Part shown: piece after piece, positions 36,101-44,339 of the stretch
Numbering within the stretch: position 1 is the first letter of the stretch
How the letters are laid out: every line of letters begins with the position of its first letter
Assembly: GCF_003952725.1 (NCBI RefSeq)
Contig: NZ_CP032509.1
Span: 2,876,001 to 2,940,000 of the forward strand
DNA length: 64,000 bases
Origin: Georhizobium profundi
GTDB taxonomy: Bacteria > Pseudomonadota > Alphaproteobacteria > Rhizobiales > Rhizobiaceae
Reading direction: 5' to 3'
Program-made: the position numbers and the translations under genes
The notes under the pieces: generated by a model
Database searches by the model: none
The model's input: the letters and a program-made list of their open reading frames with translations, nothing else
Told to the model about the DNA's origin: nothing

Positions 36101-37943
36101 AGCCCGACCAGGCCGTGTCGCGATCCGATCGCGGCACGTAGCGCCCACGGACGAGATAATCCTCGTTCGGCAGCAACCCTTGTGAGATGACGATCGCGCC
36201 GGCTTCCGGTTCGTCGGTCCGGCCGCGATAGATGACCTCCAGCGTCTCAGTGAGCGCGACTTCGAAGGCGACGGCATCGACGTCGGGCTGGTCGCCGTCC
36301 CATGAGAGGCGGATCGCCGGCCGCCGGCCCGTGCCGCTCGCGTCCTCGATCTGCCAAGCCTGCGCGAACCAGTCGACGATGACTTGCGGCATCGGGCGGA
36401 CCGGCCCGAGAGAGCCCGAGACCGGCGGCTTGAACTCGACACCGCTGTTCCAGTCATAGTCGGCCGGATCGACTTCCGTCAGATCGACCATGACGTCGAG
36501 GTTAGCGCGATCGACAACACCGTCGACCCGGAAGAGCTTGGCCACATAGCCGTTGCGCGCGCTTGTCCAGGCGACGATATCGCCCGGCTCGAGCGGCCAG
36601 AACTGCGGTGGCAGCACAAAGGTGTGCCGGCGGGCGCGCTGCGCTTCCTCCAGCGCCGACTTCATCAACCGCTGTACCTGCTCGGCATAGGGCACGAAAT
36701 CGAGCGAGACATCGGCCATCAGGCGGCGATTGCCAGCCAGCGCCTCCAGGTCCACGCGATAGAGCGGCGGCGCGACTTTCGTGTTCCAGCCATCGGCCGG
36801 CGATGGATAGCGCGCGGAGACGCCGTTGATCGTGTCGGCGAGGCCAAAGAACGGCGTGAAGCTCTGCTCTTCCGTAGACAGGATGTCATCATCGGTGAAC
36901 GACATGACCGGCGCGTCGGGCGCGCCGAGGTGCAACTTGTAGACGCCGCCGATCTCCGAGACCTTGCCTTGGCAAGCCGTCAGGAAGGCGTCGATCGCAT
37001 CACCGAGTGCGACGTTGACCTCGATCTCACCGCCGGACAGATAGGTCGGGACGGTCCCGTCGGCGCTTTCGATGCCTGCGCGGCATTTCTCGATCTGGCC
37101 AATCCAGTGAGCGACCGGCAGCTGCGCAGCGGCCATGTTCTGCAAGCCATAGAGCCACTCGCCACCATAGGTGATACCGCTCTGAAGTGCGTAGAGCTGC
37201 ACCGCCGGCAGAAAATCCCCGTCCCCGCCCCAGGTTGATGAATCGCCCCGGCGATGCGAACCCACGCCGCCGACCGTGCTGTCGCGTGACGGATCATAGA
37301 GTTTTGCTCCATGCAGGCCGAAGCGGAAGGACGGAATGCCGGAGAAGAGGTTCTTCGTAACCAGCGAAGTGACGACGACATAGGGGATGCCGCGTCCGAT
37401 GCGCTTGTCGCTGTAGGGCCGGTTGGCCGAAGAAACGCGCGACACGAGGAACGGATCGGCTGCGGTCTGGGTGCCGTCGTAGAACCGGATCCACAGATTG
37501 TCGTGGCCGTCCTTGAAATACTCGGTGACCGGAAAGCCATACTCGGGGTGCGGCGTCTCGCTGATCGTGCAGAGCTCGCCATTCACCCAAAGCTCGACCA
37601 GGTCCTGCACCGGATAGTCGGCAAGCTGGATCACCTGCGTCAGGAAGGCGTTGTCGGTCTCACCAAGTCTGCCCCAAGTGTTCGCATACTGGAGCGAGCC
37701 AGCCGTTGCCGTGTAGCCAAAGATGATCGAGCGCGGCAGATCACCGCCTGCCTGTAGTTCGGTCGTGACGGAGAACTTCTGCTCTGCAGGCTTGCCCGCG
37801 AGTGCCTGGCCAAGCAGGCTCGTGCCGACGCCCACGGCCGTCTTGAGCACGAACGAGCCGATAGTGCCGAGGCCGCCGATAAAGGCCGAGACAGCTTTGA
37901 ACGCCGTGCCGATCGCCGCAGCGATGCCCGAGAAAATGGCCAT
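33174..37943 (-). CDS. J-like tail tip and host-specificity protein with decapeptide repeats
   Basis: A 1589-residue central tail protein. Residues 1-620 form the tip module (hydrophobic start, then KFSVTTELQAGGDLPRSIIFG, HTFVLPPQFWPLEPGDIVAWT) known from J/TipJ proteins. Residues about 637-884, 1050-1121 and 1325-1428 are arrays of ten-residue repeats of the type AANAVTAxKI. Between them are two jelly-roll-like regions (885-1050, starting NLVPDSSLENTSSW, and 1125-1320, starting NFYYNTDFSQGADHW) that resemble carbohydrate-binding modules. A short DUF1983-like linker (NVDISNANIGSLIVGESNIG) precedes a 150-residue beta-rich C-terminal domain. It should bind the host surface and trigger DNA release. 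Confidence 0.88.
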   Translation of the reverse strand: MAIFSGIAAAIGTAFKAVSAFIGGLGTIGSFVLKTAVGVGTSLLGQALAGKPAEQKFSVTTELQAGGDLPRSIIFGYTATAGSLQYANTWGRLGETDNAFLTQVIQLADYPVQDLVELWVNGELCTISETPHPEYGFPVTEYFKDGHDNLWIRFYDGTQTAADPFLVSRVSSANRPYSDKRIGRGIPYVVVTSLVTKNLFSGIPSFRFGLHGAKLYDPSRDSTVGGVGSHRRGDSSTWGGDGDFLPAVQLYALQSGITYGGEWLYGLQNMAAAQLPVAHWIGQIEKCRAGIESADGTVPTYLSGGEIEVNVALGDAIDAFLTACQGKVSEIGGVYKLHLGAPDAPVMSFTDDDILSTEEQSFTPFFGLADTINGVSARYPSPADGWNTKVAPPLYRVDLEALAGNRRLMADVSLDFVPYAEQVQRLMKSALEEAQRARRHTFVLPPQFWPLEPGDIVAWTSARNGYVAKLFRVDGVVDRANLDVMVDLTEVDPADYDWNSGVEFKPPVSGSLGPVRPMPQVIVDWFAQAWQIEDASGTGRRPAIRLSWDGDQPDVDAVAFEVALTETLEVIYRGRTDEPEAGAIVISQGLLPNEDYLVRGRYVPRSDRDTAWSGWLPVRTLNIAFTGSDILDATITELKLADRAVSSAKIQVAAVIQELIASNAVVASKIADLAITQQKVADNAISVNKILNGAVTAAKIQDAAITLTKFASGLRPVENFSGSLPATGNSEGRVGTLDGQLYRFTDGAWTKEVEAVDISGELVSAQIANSAVTQAKIAASAIDASRLQNNAVTELKLAADAVTAAKLAVNAVTNGALANNAVTTAKIAAAAVTANELAVGSVIAGKIAANAVTTASIAAGAVTANEIAANAVVAGKIAADSVSTREIVVSDTENLVPDSSLENTSSWSFSAEINFTQNSNVSNFKNPWVARFNPAGGTGYAAFISKRFPVESGKEYQQICDLWRAAAGTSTAWIRFNWYDAYGAQVGAGYSTTFSGSVPAGVTRYESTLTPPATAAYAAFAVYFLRQDTTAQTNIVYIGAFRRKEGNLIVDGAIIADKLAANAVVASKIAANAVTADKIAANAIVAGKIAANAVTTATIAAGAVTATEIAASAITAAKMAVGFGGNFYYNTDFSQGADHWLLNAASSVGAQSSLSKRSPAADWGRPTGTLQVFQNGTATDGYADITTNRPNDGNGTSGSANQRFPVKPGATYELSAYVSLHRCNAQFYLQWYDAAGNSLSAPNTGLLPEGSSDSNAPDAWPRYGVRAVAPANAVSVRPLLRKWGTLSSTNSFMFLHKPMISEVPAGVTELTPYTPGGGTMVDSNGIVTNAVTADKILAASIIAGKIATNAVTTTTIAAGAVSANELAASSVIAAKVAAGAILAASIGANAVTADKIAANAVTADKILAGSVTAAKISVGSLAAISAVLGNVDISNANIGSLIVGESNIGFKSMTEPAAISNAGSYSGLSRNYTTVATLNTPKLVGGFVQVDGSFTLSTNGATSSRANIQARIFRVDTGQEIWVSQLYSLQGQNQGPNSANVSIVRDFAMDTGESPGSSGQYVLQILNSNMGGTATASWSLVGKLLLWKK

Positions 37944-37964
37944 GAATTGTCCTGGGTGCCGAGA

Positions 37965-38399
37965 CTAAAGCGTCTTCGAGAAATGCAGTTCGGCCGGCTG
38001 GTAGCCGAGCCTCTGATACAGTGCGGTCGGCTTAGGGTCAGACCCCAGCCCTGCAAGCGAAATGATCGCGCACCCCTGCTCCACCGCCCATCGTTCATAG
38101 GCGGCGACCATCGATCGCGCCGAGTGGCCGCGATGGGCAGGATCGATCCACCAGCAGAGCTCGCCTGCCATGCGGATGCCAGAGAATGGGTGCTCGACAG
38201 CGTGCGCCATCAGAACGCCGACAGGACGATCATCACCCTCGGTTACCAGGCAGAGCCGATCCGGCGCCGCCTGATAGGCCAGGAACTGTCGCTCAGCGTG
38301 AGCCGGACTGAAATGGAACGGCAGATCGGCGGCCGCGTGAAACCGCTTCAGCATGGCAACGACCGCCAGCCGATCCTCAATCCTTGCTTCTCGGATCAT
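37965..38399 (-). CDS. GNAT acetyltransferase in tail module
   Basis: A 144-residue GNAT-fold protein (MIREARIEDRLAVVAMLKRF). The acetyl-CoA region is WWIDPAHRGHSARSMVAAYE, where the usual RGxGxG loop is altered to RGHSAR, and the PTALYQRLGYQP strand follows. It sits exactly where lambda-like phages carry the gpK/gpI tail assembly genes, between the tip proteins and the J-like gene. It may modify a virion or host protein; the target is unknown. Confidence 0.8.
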   Translation of the reverse strand: MIREARIEDRLAVVAMLKRFHAAADLPFHFSPAHAERQFLAYQAAPDRLCLVTEGDDRPVGVLMAHAVEHPFSGIRMAGELCWWIDPAHRGHSARSMVAAYERWAVEQGCAIISLAGLGSDPKPTALYQRLGYQPAELHFSKTL

Positions 38400-39064
38400 C
38401 AGAAGATGCCGAGGAACTTCTTGCGCTTCGGCGCCGACGGCACGCGTCCCTTGACTGTGCCCCAGAAGATCTCGAACTCACCGGCCGTCGAGGCATCGAG
38501 GCAGAACTCGTCTTCAGGATCGCGCAGCTTCTGGCTTTCATGGCTGCGCGTCTCGGTCGAAGCCCGTGTTAGTTCCTGTGTGTGCGAGACACAGCGCAGA
38601 TCCACGCTGCCTTCCGCGTTTTCGGCGGGCGTGTTGATCTCGACCACATCGACAAAACCGATGAAGCGGCAGAAGGCCGGCGCTACCAGCTGGCGGGTGT
38701 CCGGGTTGAACAGCCCGCGATAGATCTCGACCGGTGCCTGCTTGATATCGTAGCCGCGCACCAGATCCTGGACGCGATCAACGACCTGGCTCATGCGGAT
38801 GGTGACGGCTTGAACCGAGAGAGTGTTGACGGCCGGAATGTCGCTAATCTGGATCAATGTGCCGGAGCCGTACCAGTCCCGGCTTTCCACGAGGCCGGTC
38901 AGTGGATGGATGATCTCGGCCGACACGTTGCCGACACCCGACCAGTTGCCATCTGGGACAAGCTCTCCGGTTTGCCGATCACGTGCCACGATCCAGAGAA
39001 AATCACGGGCGACCAGCCGGCGCGCCTGCAAAGCGGCTTGAACCTCGGGAGAGACGGACCGCAT
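38399..39064 (-). CDS. Tail tip/assembly protein (L-like position)
   Basis: A 221-residue protein (MRSVSPEVQAALQARRLVAR) that is beta-rich with RFIGFVDVVEINTPAENAEG in the middle and RKKFLGIF at the end. The position between the distal tail protein and the J-like gene and its length match lambda gpL or the equivalent hub proteins of rhizobial phages. The family assignment is by context and general character, not by a decisive motif. Confidence 0.65.
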   Translation of the reverse strand: MRSVSPEVQAALQARRLVARDFLWIVARDRQTGELVPDGNWSGVGNVSAEIIHPLTGLVESRDWYGSGTLIQISDIPAVNTLSVQAVTIRMSQVVDRVQDLVRGYDIKQAPVEIYRGLFNPDTRQLVAPAFCRFIGFVDVVEINTPAENAEGSVDLRCVSHTQELTRASTETRSHESQKLRDPEDEFCLDASTAGEFEIFWGTVKGRVPSAPKRKKFLGIF

Positions 39065-39702
39065 CAGCGTGCCTCCATCGCGCGGAAGCTGATGGCGCCC
39101 CAGCTCGTCGACGGATCGGCCGGCGAAACGATCGACCCTGGCTCGATCGCCATGATGCAGTAAGGCCGAAGCACGGACACCGGGGCGCCGGCAGCGACGC
39201 CGGGCCAGAGATGGGGCCGGATCTCCAGCAGCGACGTGTTACCCAGCGCGGTAACGGTCCGCGCCTCTATCACACGGTGGAGATCCTGGTTGCCGATCCG
39301 CAGCATATCGCCGACCGAGACTTGGAAACCCTCAGGGAAGCCGGAGAGAGAAACGGCTTTGCGGTTGACGCCGACGCTGCCGATCGTGCCGGCGCCCGAG
39401 AATGCCTCCCCCGTTGGCCACGCGCCATTCGGGTGCGCAATCGGATAGGAGCGCGACATGGAATAGCCGCGAAACGTCTGAAGCCCGTCTTCGAGCGCGT
39501 CGAGGCGGGCCCGCCAAGCGTCGAGCTCATTGATCGTGAGGGCGCGCGACACTGCCGACAGCCGCCAAAGGGGCCCGCCGAAATCCTTGACGATCGTTCG
39601 GCCGCCAGCGGTGCGGCTCTGCTCGCGTCGCCAGAAGAGGTCAAAGTCCGGCGTCCAGCCGGGAAACTCCGCCAGAAGATCCATGGGATAGCTGATCGCC
39701 AC
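39064..39702 (-). CDS. Distal tail protein candidate (M-like position)
   Basis: A 212-residue protein (MAISYPMDLLAEFPGWTPDF) with aromatic-rich N-terminus and beta-rich C-terminal half (SLLEIRPHLWPGV, SVLRPYCIMAIEPGS). It directly follows the tape measure gene and overlaps the next gene start, as expected for a tail tip protein such as lambda gpM. No specific domain motif identified. Confidence 0.6.
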   Translation of the reverse strand: MAISYPMDLLAEFPGWTPDFDLFWRREQSRTAGGRTIVKDFGGPLWRLSAVSRALTINELDAWRARLDALEDGLQTFRGYSMSRSYPIAHPNGAWPTGEAFSGAGTIGSVGVNRKAVSLSGFPEGFQVSVGDMLRIGNQDLHRVIEARTVTALGNTSLLEIRPHLWPGVAAGAPVSVLRPYCIMAIEPGSIVSPADPSTSWGAISFRAMEAR

Positions 39703-39704
39703 GA

Positions 39705-41585
39705 TCAGTACCCCTTGATCCGGTCGCGCGGCATCTGCTGCACTTGCCGCGTGATGCGCGCAGGCAGCTCCGATTCCAGCCGGGCCAGTTGCCCCTGGAC
39801 GCGCGCCAGCCCTTCTCTGTCCGCACCGCGGGCATCGATCGAGATCGACACGGGCGCGCTGATGGACGAACCATCCAGCCCCGAAAGATCATGGTTCGGA
39901 ATCACCTGTGAGCCGCGCGGCAGGTTGACGAGTTCCTTGCCGCGCTCACCCACCCAGGCCAGGCCACCCGGAGCACTGTCGGTTCCATTGGCAAAGCCCG
40001 GCGCACCGATGAAGCTGCCGTAGGTCGTGTTCGCTTTGAAGGCGGGAGCCCCGCCAAAGATTGCCGAGAGAAGACCGCCAACACCTCCACCGCCGCCGTT
40101 GCCCTTACCGAGGGCGGCGAACAGGTCTGAATAAGCACCCTTCCCCGTGAGGGCCGATTTCACGATTTCGATGGCGAGCTTCTTGAACGCATCGGCAGCG
40201 TCTTCCGTGCCAGCGATCACGTTGCCGAGGGCGTCAACCGCATCGGTCGACAACTGATCCATGCCATCGGCAAAATCCTTGCGTGCCGCCTCGACGGCCT
40301 CCAGCGCTTCGGTCTCGCGATAGATCTGTTCGTTGAGGGCAACGACTTGGCGGCGCTCTTCATCGGTCGCCGCCGCGCCTGCCTGACGCGAAGACGCTGC
40401 GGCCCGCTTGGCTTCCTCCGTGGCGTGGACAAGCGTGAGTTCTTCCTGCAGATCTGCGATGAGCTTGCGAACTGCATCTCGCTCACGCTCCATCGAGCTG
40501 GCATTTCTCGAACTCCCTCCACCGCCCGAATTGCTGACGGGTGCTGCCGGAACGACAGGGTTCTCCAGCTGCGAGCGTTGCCGGGCCAACCCAAGGCGAA
40601 GATCCGCTTCAGCGCGTTTGCGCAATTCCTCGGTGATCTGGTCGACTTCCCCGCGGCTTTTCTCGATCTGCAGATCAAGCGGTCGGCCGAGGAAGCCCGG
40701 CAGTCTGGTACGCCGTTCCTCCGCTTCGGCAAGATTGCGTTCCGCGAAGTTCAAACGCGAGCGCAGGTTCTCGGTCGTCCTGTCTTCAAAGGCGCGAAAC
40801 TCGTCGATAAACCTTCCAAGTGCGCTCGCCGCTTCGATAATGGCGACCTTCAATCCCGTGCTGACAGTGGTGGCAAGCGCCCCAAACTTCCGATCGAGTT
40901 CGTCAGCCCGGTCGATCAGCTCCTCGCTCATCACCAGTCCGAGCCGATGGGCTTCGTCAACCGTCGCGCGGATGCCGTCTTCACCTTGCTCGATCAGCTG
41001 AACGAAGCGTTCGCCGCCCGTCCCCCCGAAAATTTCATCGGCAAGCCGGATCTGGGCAGATCGGTCAAGCTGTTCCAAACGACCAATGATCTCGATGAAC
41101 AACTCATTCGGTCGTTGAAGCTTTGTTCTTAGTTCCTCGGCGTCATAGCCGAGACGCTGGAAGGCTTCCGCGGCCGATCCTTTGCCGGTCGTGATGAATT
41201 CATCGGCACGAAGGTTCAGTTCCTTGATGCCGTCCGTCAGGCTGTCGACGCCGATCCGGTTTTGCTCGGCAACATATTTAAGTTCCTGGAAGGAACGCAC
41301 GTCGACACCTGCACGGCGTGCTTCATCGCCGACGAGCGCGATGCTCAGCGCAACCTGACGAACACCAACCGCGGCGGCTCCAAGCGATGCCGCGCTGAGG
41401 GCCACAGGAAGACCAGCCGCACCAGCGATGCCCGCTGCCCCGGTCCGGATCTTGGCTGCAATGTTGGCGAAGGATCGCGCAGCGGCCTGCCCGGTCTTGT
41501 CGGAATCGGATCGCACGCGCCGCAGTGCATCGTGGAACCCGCGGGCATTGGCATCAATGTGAGCCGTGATATCGGGACGAGGCAT
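39705..41585 (-). CDS. Tail tape measure protein
   Basis: A 626-residue protein, mostly alpha-helical. Hydrophobic segments around residues 50-85 (GAAGLPVALSAASLGAAAVGV) and long charged coiled coils (residues 250-340 and 370-440) are typical of tape measure proteins, which fix tail length and enter the host envelope. The C-terminal region contains a glycine run and GLAWVGERGKELVNLPRGSQVIPN, a motif shared by many tape measure proteins. It follows the G/GT chaperone genes. Confidence 0.9.
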   Translation of the reverse strand: MPRPDITAHIDANARGFHDALRRVRSDSDKTGQAAARSFANIAAKIRTGAAGIAGAAGLPVALSAASLGAAAVGVRQVALSIALVGDEARRAGVDVRSFQELKYVAEQNRIGVDSLTDGIKELNLRADEFITTGKGSAAEAFQRLGYDAEELRTKLQRPNELFIEIIGRLEQLDRSAQIRLADEIFGGTGGERFVQLIEQGEDGIRATVDEAHRLGLVMSEELIDRADELDRKFGALATTVSTGLKVAIIEAASALGRFIDEFRAFEDRTTENLRSRLNFAERNLAEAEERRTRLPGFLGRPLDLQIEKSRGEVDQITEELRKRAEADLRLGLARQRSQLENPVVPAAPVSNSGGGGSSRNASSMERERDAVRKLIADLQEELTLVHATEEAKRAAASSRQAGAAATDEERRQVVALNEQIYRETEALEAVEAARKDFADGMDQLSTDAVDALGNVIAGTEDAADAFKKLAIEIVKSALTGKGAYSDLFAALGKGNGGGGGVGGLLSAIFGGAPAFKANTTYGSFIGAPGFANGTDSAPGGLAWVGERGKELVNLPRGSQVIPNHDLSGLDGSSISAPVSISIDARGADREGLARVQGQLARLESELPARITRQVQQMPRDRIKGY

Positions 41586-41597
41586 CGCAGGTCGCCT

Positions 41598-42265
41598 TCA
41601 ATTTTTCGGATTGCGGATGGAGGGTCGCTTGCCGTGGACGCGAGCGAGAAACGCGATGTCCTGACGCGAGACGATCGGTGCGGGATCGAAGCGACCGGAA
41701 GCACCGTCCATGGCGAGAGCATATTCGGTGAACGTGGCCGCCCAGAACGTGGCAGGCGACCAGGCAAAGCCCTTCGGCGAGGTGGCGACGCGAAACATCA
41801 CGCCCAAGCGATTTGCGATCGAGACGTCGCTCGAGCTCAGGGCTTTTTTGCCTTTGCGTTGCCGCCGCCCCTCTCGTCCATCGCCTTTTCGGCCTGGCGC
41901 AACATCATCTCGACGTCTTCGACGAGCGGCACGGAATCGCGCACGCTTCTGCCCTTTTCCAGATGTGCGGTTAGCGCGGCTTCGATGGCAACGCGCCACG
42001 CTTCCTGGTCGGCGGACGACAATTGCTGAATCGCGGCAAGCGCCAGTCGGTCGGCTTCGTCCCGATCGGCGTGGATCGTCAGGATACGGATTGCGCAGGC
42101 AACCGTGTAAGGCTCGAAACCGAGAAGCCGACGATAGAGCTCATCCATGGAATCGCAGGCGAGCGCCCGGGAGAGTTTGGCCAGCCGCCCGAATTCGACT
42201 GCGATGACGATGTCGGTGGTGCCGATCCGAAGCGGCGCCTCGCCTCTCAGGATGTTCGCGTCCAT
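41598..42265 (-). CDS. Tail assembly chaperone GT, made by -1 frameshift
   Basis: Gene G (41837-42265) reads to its stop normally. A slip by -1 on A AAA AAG at 41849-41843 continues in the frame that ends at 41598, adding 81 residues (ALSSSDVSIANRLGVMFRVA onward, including SPATFWAATFTEYALAM) to give about 222 residues. That extension resembles the short alphaproteobacterial phage tail-chaperone family. In lambda and relatives the GT fusion is made in small amounts and links the tube protein to the tape measure protein. The extension has no start of its own with a ribosome site. Confidence 0.8.
41837..42265 (-). CDS. Tail assembly chaperone G
   Basis: A 142-residue protein (MDANILRGEAPLRIGTTDIV) found between the tube protein and the tape measure gene. 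It ends GGGNAKAKKP right after the slippery stretch. Its start overlaps the stop of the tube gene. It should coat the tape measure protein during tail assembly; recognition is by position, size and the frameshift architecture. Confidence 0.8.
   Translation of the reverse strand: MDANILRGEAPLRIGTTDIVIAVEFGRLAKLSRALACDSMDELYRRLLGFEPYTVACAIRILTIHADRDEADRLALAAIQQLSSADQEAWRVAIEAALTAHLEKGRSVRDSVPLVEDVEMMLRQAEKAMDERGGGNAKAKKP
41843..41849 (-). promoter_or_regulatory. Slippery heptamer A AAA AAG for programmed -1 frameshift
   Basis: On the minus strand the codons GCA AAA AAG of gene G contain A AAA AAG, one of the most efficient bacterial -1 slippery heptamers (as in dnaX). The zero-frame stop follows two codons later and the -1 frame is open for 81 residues to the gene end just before the tape measure gene. 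Confidence 0.8.
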
Positions 42266-42681
42266 CAGGGCACCAACGCCTCGAAGGCGACGTCACCCGA
42301 CATGACGAAGCGAAAATCGCCTTGCAGCTCGCCCGTCTTTTCGCCGGAAAGCGTGATCGAGAAGAGCGCGTCCCCTTCGAAGGTTCCGACGCCCGGTGCC
42401 GACACCTGGTAGGTCTCGGTGACCTGGTTGACGCTGTCGGCGACGAGCTGTCGCAAGGTCGCGTCGTCGACAAAGGCGCCGTTGCCGGTAAAGCGGATCG
42501 TCTGGATCCCATACATGAAAGCGGCATGCAGCGGCCCGCCCGGATTTGTGCAGGACGGTTTCGTGATGTCGATCTCCTCATTGTTGATCTCAAGCGAACG
42601 CTGCTCGGTAATGCAGACGAGGACGAAGGCGCCGGCGCCATCGGAACGGGAAATAGTCAGATTTCGGCCGAGAAGCGGCAT
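42265..42681 (-). CDS. Major tail tube protein
   Basis: A 138-residue protein (MPLLGRNLTISRSDGAGAFV) of the kind found as tail tube subunit in siphoviruses related to GTA and rhizobial phages. AAGGAG precedes the ATG at 42681. Position upstream of G/GT and downstream of the tail terminator matches lambda gpV. The sequence is beta-rich with EINNEEIDITKPSC near residue 40, which is typical of the tube family. Confidence 0.82.
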   Translation of the reverse strand: MPLLGRNLTISRSDGAGAFVLVCITEQRSLEINNEEIDITKPSCTNPGGPLHAAFMYGIQTIRFTGNGAFVDDATLRQLVADSVNQVTETYQVSAPGVGTFEGDALFSITLSGEKTGELQGDFRFVMSGDVAFEALVP

Positions 42682-42741
42682 GGGTGGCTCCTTGTGAGAC
42701 GGGTGATGGAATGAGGGTGGTCGCTGCACAGTCGACGGCGC

Positions 42742-43203
42742 CTAAAGCGCAGCGACTTCCGGATCCGCAGCGAGTGTCGTGTAATGTGTGGCGTAGACCA
42801 GGCGACCGACGCCGAGCGGCAGGCCAGTTTCGCGATCGACGAAGAATTCCGTTGCCTGGAGGAGAGCTTCGATTGCGATGCCGTCGAGCGCGATGGCCTC
42901 GCCCATCGCTTTTTCGACTTCGACGCAGATCCGGTCGAACTCGGACTCCGGATCGAGATCGCGCAGGTGGACGATGATCGACAAAGCGAGGCGGCGATCA
43001 TATCCGTCAGCCCCGGCAGCATTGGCCATGGGTCGGATCTCGGAGCGCTCGCCAGCATCGGCCCAGGTCAGCGTGATCGCAGGCAGCATCTCCTGCGGGA
43101 TTGCCCGCACCCGCCCGCGTTCAACCTTGCCGGCGGCGGCGAAGTCCGGGATTGCCGATAGCTTCCCCTTCACAGCACCGAATATCTGTGAGCGACGATG
43201 CAT
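42742..43203 (-). CDS. Tail terminator-like protein (U-like)
   Basis: A 153-residue protein (MHRRSQIFGAVKGKLSAIPD) with an alpha/beta pattern, including LALSIIVHLRDLDPESEFDRICVEVE and ATEFFVDRETGLPLGVGRL. Size and position between the head-tail connector genes and the tube gene match lambda gpU and its relatives, which cap the tail tube. Confidence 0.7.
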   Translation of the reverse strand: MHRRSQIFGAVKGKLSAIPDFAAAGKVERGRVRAIPQEMLPAITLTWADAGERSEIRPMANAAGADGYDRRLALSIIVHLRDLDPESEFDRICVEVEKAMGEAIALDGIAIEALLQATEFFVDRETGLPLGVGRLVYATHYTTLAADPEVAAL

Positions 43204-43526
43204 CAGCTCCGGCCGATGTCCGACAGAAGTTGATCGGCCGCGCGGCGGGAATAGCCAGCGCCAATGAGCTTGTCGGACAGACCGCGCTCGTTGCCGACCA
43301 GACGGCGAGCATCGAGGCGGGCTGCCGTCTTCAACTGCGTCGGAAGCTGTTCCCAGATCCGCGCGCCGACGATCTCGGAGAAGTTATGCCGAGCTTTCTT
43401 CTTGGCCGGGCCCTCGCCATCCGACGCAAGAGCCTGGGCCAGCTCGGCTACCGGTGTGCTGGTGCTCGCGGTGGTGCCAGCTGGCAGTGCCGCAACCAAG
43501 ACCGATTTGCTATCATTGTCACTCAT
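43203..43526 (-). CDS. Hypothetical head-tail region protein
   Basis: A 107-residue protein (MSDNDSKSVLVAALPAGTTA). A low-complexity Thr/Ser/Ala-rich N-terminus is followed by a basic helical region (KKKARHNFSEIVGARIWEQL). It overlaps the U-like gene start. No family recognised; it sits where lambda encodes gpZ, and a different Z-like gene is found upstream of the terminase. Confidence 0.55.
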   Translation of the reverse strand: MSDNDSKSVLVAALPAGTTASTSTPVAELAQALASDGEGPAKKKARHNFSEIVGARIWEQLPTQLKTAARLDARRLVGNERGLSDKLIGAGYSRRAADQLLSDIGRS

Positions 43527-43540
43527 GGTTTGGTCCTTTG

Positions 43541-43873
43541 TCAGATGTCGCCATCGAGGATGAAGCGCAGCATGGCGCGGCCATCGTCGAGGCGGTTGCC
43601 GATGCGATAGGAGGTGCCGGAAATCGTGACGCTGTCGCGGCCGGTGACGGGCGGAACGGCAAGCAGCCGAGCATCGACCGCCAGGGCGTGACGCGTTCCT
43701 TCGATCGCCTGCCCGCCTTCGTCGCCCAGATCGATGTCACGACGTTGCCGCAACCTAGCCCTGACCGCTGGCTGGCTGACGCCGTCGATCGTGAACACGG
43801 CGTCGACATTGCCGAAGGCGGCCGTGATGGCCGCCCCCATGCCGTCGAACACCGTCGGCCGCGGCGGAATCAT
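43541..43873 (-). CDS. Head-tail joining protein (FII-like)
   Basis: A 110-residue, beta-rich protein (MIPPRPTVFDGMGAAITAAF) with VTISGTSYRIGNRLDDGRAMLRFIL at the C-terminus, similar to lambda gpFII, which joins the filled head to the tail. Its start overlaps the upstream coiled-coil gene by four bases. Confidence 0.75.
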   Translation of the reverse strand: MIPPRPTVFDGMGAAITAAFGNVDAVFTIDGVSQPAVRARLRQRRDIDLGDEGGQAIEGTRHALAVDARLLAVPPVTGRDSVTISGTSYRIGNRLDDGRAMLRFILDGDI

Positions 43874-44238
43874 TTCGCGGCGGCTTCCAGTTCCTTGACG
43901 CGTGCGGCAAGCACGCCGGTATCCGCCTCAGCTTCAGCGAGCTGCCCCTTGAGGGCTTCCGTCTCATCCCTCGCCGTCTTCAGCTCTTCCAATGCTTCGG
44001 CCTTCTCAGCCTCGAGCACCGCGATGCGGCGATCGCGCTCGGCGATATCTGCATCGGAGGTTTCGGCTGGGGTACCGATGACGGAGTCGCCGGCATAGAG
44101 GCCAAAACTCTCAGTCAGACGGCTGACATCCTCATCGGACAGGCCGTCCTTTCCGCCCACCGGGACAGGTTCGCCCGGCTGGTAGGTTTTCTTGGCGAGT
44201 TTCACCTGCACGTTCAGCTTCACTGTTTTTTTCGACAT
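43870..44238 (-). CDS. Coiled-coil head protein (FI-like position)
   Basis: A 122-residue protein (MSKKTVKLNVQVKLAKKTYQ). After a beta-rich first 50 residues comes a strong coiled coil (RDRRIAVLEAEKAEALEELK onward). It lies between the capsid and FII genes, the place of lambda gpFI, a packaging helper, but sequence similarity is not evident. The ATG at 44238 is preceded by AAGGA. Confidence 0.65.
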   Translation of the reverse strand: MSKKTVKLNVQVKLAKKTYQPGEPVPVGGKDGLSDEDVSRLTESFGLYAGDSVIGTPAETSDADIAERDRRIAVLEAEKAEALEELKTARDETEALKGQLAEAEADTGVLAARVKELEAAAK

Positions 44239-44339
44239 TGTCTGGCTCGTCCTTGCTATGCGCAGCCTCGGCGAGCGGGGGAGACCTCGCACGCCAAGGA
44301 TTGCACTGGAATGATGGGGAAGCTCTCTGTCGGGGCGCC

